From assembly GCA_937872515.1 (NCBI GenBank), contig CALMSX010000116.1, forward strand, positions 62,001 through 126,000: 64,000 nucleotides of DNA, in the 5' to 3' direction. The notes below the pieces were generated by a model. The model was not told the DNA's origin. It saw only the letters and a list, made by a program, of their open reading frames with translations, and did no database searches. Shown here piece by piece: positions 60,657 through 64,000 of the stretch. Position numbers and translations under genes: made by a program. Numbering within the stretch: position 1 is the first letter of the stretch; each line of letters starts with the position of its first letter. The stretch comes from an uncultured Bacteroidota bacterium. Its GTDB lineage: Bacteria > Bacteroidota > Bacteroidia > Chitinophagales > Saprospiraceae.

Positions 60657-61544
60657 ATGTCATTAATAGAACTACCTATTGTCAGCGCAGAAGAACAGCC
60701 GGTAACTCGGGCCAGAAAACCGGAATGGCTGCGTGTAAAACTACCCATTGGTGAAGACTACCGAAGGGTGCGCAGCCTGGTAGATGAATACAAACTGCAT
60801 ACCATCTGTCAAAGTGGAAATTGTCCCAATATGGGCGAGTGCTGGGGTGCCGGAACCGCTACCTTTATGATCCTGGGCAATGTGTGTACCCGGTCCTGCT
60901 CGTTTTGTGCCGTAAAAACAGGAAGGCCCAATGAGTACGATACCGACGAACCACAGAGGGTGGCAGAAGCCATTAAACTCATGCAGGTCAAACATGCGGT
61001 GATCACCTCTGTCAACCGGGATGAGTTAAAAGACAGGGGGGCAGAAATCTGGTACCAAACCGTGTTTTTGGTGAAACAATACAGCCCAACCACCACCATC
61101 GAAACCCTGATACCGGATGTTAAAGCCAATTGGGAAGCCCTTGAGCGCATGATCAGTGCAGGTCAGGAAGTGGTATCTCACAATATGGAAACCGTAGGCA
61201 GATTGTATCGACTGGTAAGACCTCAGGCCAAATACGAACGCAGTCTTGAGCAAATCAAAAGGACCAAAGAATATGGCAAACGCACCAAAACCGGCATCAT
61301 GCTGGGCTTGGGAGAATCTAAAGAGGAAGTACTGAAGGCAATGGACGACCTGGTGGCCAATGGCTGCGATGTTTTGACCCTGGGTCAATACCTTCAACCC
61401 ACCAAAATGCACCTCGAAGTGGCTGAATTTATTCATCCTGATACCTTTGCCATGTACAAGGAAGAAGGGATGGCTCGAGGATTTAAATTTGTGGAAAGCG
61501 GTCCGCTGGTTCGTTCTTCCTATCACGCTGAAAGGCATTTGTAA
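60657..61544 (+). CDS. lipA: Lipoyl synthase
   Basis: 295 residues. Both iron-sulfur sites are intact: the auxiliary CQSGNCPNMGEC (CxxxxCxxxxxC) and the radical SAM CTRSCSFC (CxxxCxxC). The closing region has GPLVRSSYHAE, where the Arg-Ser-Ser motif ligates the auxiliary cluster. It inserts two sulfurs into octanoyl groups on carrier domains. The ATG at 60657 is 8 bases after the preceding gene, and it may be cotranscribed or use its own promoter. deoD follows after 10 bases. Confidence 0.96.
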   Translation: MSLIELPIVSAEEQPVTRARKPEWLRVKLPIGEDYRRVRSLVDEYKLHTICQSGNCPNMGECWGAGTATFMILGNVCTRSCSFCAVKTGRPNEYDTDEPQRVAEAIKLMQVKHAVITSVNRDELKDRGAEIWYQTVFLVKQYSPTTTIETLIPDVKANWEALERMISAGQEVVSHNMETVGRLYRLVRPQAKYERSLEQIKRTKEYGKRTKTGIMLGLGESKEEVLKAMDDLVANGCDVLTLGQYLQPTKMHLEVAEFIHPDTFAMYKEEGMARGFKFVESGPLVRSSYHAERHL

Positions 61545-61554
61545 AATTAAGTCA

Positions 61555-62256
61555 ATGTCAACTCCCCACAACAGCGCACTGCCAGGCCAGCTGGCACCAA
61601 CGGTACTCATGCCGGGCGATCCTCTCAGGGCTAAGTACATGGCAGAACATTTTTTATCCGATGTAGTGTTGATCAATGATGTGAGGAATATGTTGGGGTT
61701 TACCGGCTTTTTTCAAGGAAGATCGGTAACCATCATGGGCACAGGCATGGGTGCAGCCTCAACCGGTATTTATGCCCATGAATTTATCCATCACTATGGA
61801 GTAAAACAACTGATCAGAGTAGGTTCTACCGGATCCATCCAAGCCCATGTGAGGGTAAACGACATCGTCATTGCCCAAGGTGCATCTACCGATTCAAACT
61901 TTGCAGACCAATTTGATATTCCCGGACAAATGTCGGCATTGGCTGACTTTGGTTTGTTGTCAAAGGCTGCCTCCGTGGCTGAAAACATGAGATTGCAGTA
62001 CCATGTAGGCAATGTTGTTAGCTCTGATTTTTTTTATCACGATGACAAAGAAAATTGGAAACAATGGGCCAAGATGGGCATTTTATCGCTGGAAATGGAA
62101 GCCCATGCCCTCTACCTCACCGCCGCAAGAGCAGGGGTCAAAGCCCTGGCTATACTCACTGTATCCGATTCACTGATTACGGGTGAAGCCCTAAGTGCAG
62201 ATGAAAGAGAACAAAGTTTTGATCAAATGGTCAGATTGGCCTTAAGCCTGGTCTAG
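61555..62256 (+). CDS. deoD: Purine-nucleoside phosphorylase, DeoD type
   Basis: 233 residues from ATG 61555; an upstream frame runs into lipA and is ignored. Signature elements of hexameric DeoD: VLMPGDPLRAKYMAEHFL, GTGMGAASTGIYAHEFI, RVGSTGSIQ, SSDFFYHDD, LSLEMEAHALYL (catalytic Glu) and VSDSLITGE (catalytic Asp). It splits purine nucleosides with phosphate in salvage. It lies 10 bases after lipA and stops 1 base from the convergent methyltransferase gene. Confidence 0.95.
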   Translation: MSTPHNSALPGQLAPTVLMPGDPLRAKYMAEHFLSDVVLINDVRNMLGFTGFFQGRSVTIMGTGMGAASTGIYAHEFIHHYGVKQLIRVGSTGSIQAHVRVNDIVIAQGASTDSNFADQFDIPGQMSALADFGLLSKAASVAENMRLQYHVGNVVSSDFFYHDDKENWKQWAKMGILSLEMEAHALYLTAARAGVKALAILTVSDSLITGEALSADEREQSFDQMVRLALSLV

Positions 62257-62257
62257 G

Positions 62258-63010
62258 CTATCGGTTTTTTTCACTTAACAACTGTGTATTGTATTTCAAC
62301 AACTTTAGCACGATATAGAGTAGTGCTGTGAGTCCCAAACCCACCAGGGTCCATCCATGGGGCAGCCTCAGGGTTCCTGATTGCACAAAATCTACCCAAA
62401 GCTGAAATACAGCCAAAAGGGTAAAAATGGCGAGGATGCCATTCTTTTCTTTGGCTAAAACCTTTTTCCAGGAGAAGTGAAGCTCACAAGACTTCCATAA
62501 AGAAGGGGCAGGTACAATCGTAGGTGCCTGCTGGCTCCATTGAATAAAGGTATCGCCAAACTTTGAAGCCAGATAGTCTTCTTCTGCCAACATGATTCTT
62601 TCATAAAAAATAAAGTACAACAGGCTAAACACAAACAAAAACAGGATGTTGGCAGAAAGTACCGCAATGCCCAACCACATAAAATAGTTGCCCAGGTACA
62701 AGGGGTGTCTCACGATGCTGTAGATGCCGGTTGTGTTGAGTTCATCTGCAACCTGTTGGGCTGTATTTCTACCCGAAGTATTGGCAGGCGTAAATCCAAC
62801 CGTCACTATGCGTATAAATAGTCCTAAACCACATAAAGCCAGACACGCCATTTCCGGCAGATTGATAGCGGCATGTTGAAACCATTCAGGGTGTTGGAAT
62901 ATGGATTGTCTGGTTACCAAAAAAGCAAAAGGAAATAAGATCAGTGGAATATAACTTCTATTGCGGAAAAAAGCATTTCCCTGATTAAGTTGTTGATCAG
63001 CAAGTCTCAT
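62258..63010 (-). CDS. Integral membrane methyltransferase-like protein (ICMT/PEMT family)
   Basis: 250 residues with about five membrane helices. The SAM-binding signature GIYSIVRHPLYLGNYF followed by FYERIMLAEEDYLASKFGDTF is typical of the isoprenylcysteine carboxyl methyltransferase/phospholipid methyltransferase superfamily; the His-Pro and the late Glu-Glu are present. Bacterial members methylate lipids, cobalamin precursors or other small substrates; the target here is unknown. It lies 9 bases after pnuC on the same strand, so the two form an operon. Confidence 0.75.
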   Translation of the reverse strand: MRLADQQLNQGNAFFRNRSYIPLILFPFAFLVTRQSIFQHPEWFQHAAINLPEMACLALCGLGLFIRIVTVGFTPANTSGRNTAQQVADELNTTGIYSIVRHPLYLGNYFMWLGIAVLSANILFLFVFSLLYFIFYERIMLAEEDYLASKFGDTFIQWSQQAPTIVPAPSLWKSCELHFSWKKVLAKEKNGILAIFTLLAVFQLWVDFVQSGTLRLPHGWTLVGLGLTALLYIVLKLLKYNTQLLSEKNR

Positions 63011-63019
63011 AAGTGGCAG

Positions 63020-63643
63020 TTATACGTTTTGTTGTCTGGCTAATTTTTTCCAGGATAGATAACCTACAAGAGCCAGCAATAAAAATACGACATACATAAC
63101 AGTAAACAGCATAAAACCCTTGTAAAAGTTGAGAGGGATGGCAATTACATTAGAAGCCGTCCATGCAAGCCAGTTTTCTACCTTTCTTAAGGCCATCCAC
63201 CACATGGCAGTCACAGCGCTAGCAGAAACCAATGAATCAAGAACCTGGGTGTTACTATCGGTAAAATAGTGCAACAAAAACCAGATGCCCAGCCACGAAA
63301 CTGCAAATAGAAGCAAGCCATTGACCAGCTCTTTTTGGCCGCACCAGGATATGGGATACACCACGGCGTTGTCTTTTTTGCGGGTCCACTGGTACCAACC
63401 GTACAGGCTCATCATCAGATAATAGATATTTAAGACCGCATCGGCGTAAAGAGGGGGGGATGCTATAAAAAAATAGATCCAGGCTGCCAGTACCACCCCA
63501 ATGATGCCGGTTGGATATACCAAAATGTTGTTTTTACGGGCATACCATACGCTTGCCAGCTGGCTTAGGGTAGAGATCCATTCTTGCCACCGGGTATGGA
63601 CAATGTCGTTCACAAAATTTTGAAAATATTGGCTAAATGTCAT
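63020..63643 (-). CDS. pnuC: Nicotinamide mononucleotide transporter PnuC family
   Basis: 207 residues with about seven membrane helices. The motif YYLMMSLYGWYQWTRK and later VTAMWWMALRKVENWLAW carry the substrate-binding Trp/Tyr/Asn pattern of PnuC. It imports nicotinamide riboside or nucleotide; members of this SWEET-like group can also carry thiamine (PnuT) or riboflavin (PnuX), and neighbours do not settle the vitamin. No NAD or TPP riboswitch is seen in the 100-bp upstream gap shared with the divergent TetR-family gene. Confidence 0.88.
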   Translation of the reverse strand: MTFSQYFQNFVNDIVHTRWQEWISTLSQLASVWYARKNNILVYPTGIIGVVLAAWIYFFIASPPLYADAVLNIYYLMMSLYGWYQWTRKKDNAVVYPISWCGQKELVNGLLLFAVSWLGIWFLLHYFTDSNTQVLDSLVSASAVTAMWWMALRKVENWLAWTASNVIAIPLNFYKGFMLFTVMYVVFLLLALVGYLSWKKLARQQNV

Positions 63644-63743
63644 TGATTGTTGATAATCAGTCTTTTAAACTTAAAATTAAGCGATAGAAAAATGATTTTG
63701 GTCGAAAATAACAACATTTTTATAGAAGAACGTAAACAAATCG

Positions 63744-64000
63744 ATGGAAACCGCCGTTACTGAAATAGTTTCCACAGTTTTGATAACAGAATTTAATTTG
63801 GACGTAAAAAACAGAATATTAACGTGTGCCGAAGACCTCTATCGCAAAATAGGGTTTAGAGCGGTAACCATGGACCAATTGTCCTCTCAAATGGGCATTT
63901 CCAAAAAGACGATTTATCAGTTTTTCACTGATAAAGACGAATTGGTAGATGCCATTATGGAAAGTGAGATCAGCAAACGTCAAAAAGACTGCTCTCTCAT
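63744..64000 (+). CDS. TetR/AcrR-family transcriptional regulator (3' end outside window)
   Basis: The first 85 codons are visible from ATG 63744, then the window ends. The helix-turn-helix part is clear: ILTCAEDLYRKIGFRAVTMD, then QLSSQMGISKKTIYQFFTDK and DELVDAIM. The ligand-binding half is missing. It is divergent from pnuC with a 100-bp gap, so it may control it. An extra 20 residues before the domain make the exact start uncertain. Confidence 0.85.
   Translation, partial: METAVTEIVSTVLITEFNLDVKNRILTCAEDLYRKIGFRAVTMDQLSSQMGISKKTIYQFFTDKDELVDAIMESEISKRQKDCSL

Noticed and set aside
61026..61676. 216-residue minus-strand frame across lipA/deoD
   Set aside because: Antisense to two conserved enzymes with clear catalytic motifs; no family features of its own.

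Overview
This 64-kb window comes from a member of the Bacteroidota, most likely a Saprospiria/Chitinophagia-type environmental lineage (the rank below phylum is a guess). The evidence is: several short upstream regions carry the Bacteroidota -7 promoter motif TAnnTTTG; a secreted protease ends in a type IX secretion (Por) sorting domain; there are a large Oar-like TonB receptor, a UpxY-type NusG paralog and many lipoproteins; Shine-Dalgarno sequences are scarce.

Layout. (1) 1-2718: 3' part of a TonB-dependent receptor with a strong intrinsic terminator. (2) 2719-12922: dnaB, preceded by a DnaA-box-like cluster, then an RluB-type pseudouridine synthase with a 33-bp-repeat tail, metH, and an SLBB polysaccharide-export protein overlapping metH. 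(3) 12971-44633: a very large polysaccharide locus, all on the + strand. It opens with a two-gene regulatory cassette (a winged-helix protein with a palindrome at its own promoter, then a UpxY antiterminator) and a leader. It continues with ugd, rmlB, a polysaccharide deacetylase, the WbpD/E/I/B set for UDP-ManNAc3NAcA, a Wzz-like co-polymerase, the TviC/TviB pair for UDP-GalNAcA, glycosyltransferases, Wzx, Wzy, two beta-helix proteins, two FkbM methyltransferases, an AsnB-like amidotransferase and a second UDP-GlcNAc 2-epimerase. Housekeeping genes (pgeF, comF, ribA, selU, selD) lie between these, several with stop/start overlaps. (4) 44648-46918: a small carbohydrate group (SGNH hydrolase, ThuA-like protein, YeaD-like mutarotase) ending at a terminator facing a minus-strand lipoprotein gene (47010-48185). 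(5) 48637-58961: T9SS metalloprotease with Cys-rich repeats, a propeller/Omp85-like fusion, a HEAT-cyclophilin fusion, gcvT and a ferredoxin reductase-like gene. (6) 58964-64000: upp, an outer-membrane-type hypothetical protein, lipA, deoD, a methyltransferase/pnuC pair on the minus strand, and the 5' part of a TetR regulator.

How it works together: the regulatory pair probably controls and antiterminates the long operon. The nucleotide-sugar enzymes would supply glucuronate, ManNAc3NAcA and GalNAcA-type sugars, glycosyltransferases would assemble repeat units, Wzx/Wzy/Wzz would flip and polymerise them, and the SLBB protein just upstream would export the chain. The core 27-35 kb is visibly AT-rich and looks like a swapped serotype cassette. 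A 32-codon single-TM gene sits coupled between a beta-helix lipoprotein and a methyltransferase. I found no insertion sequences, CRISPR arrays, tRNA or rRNA genes.
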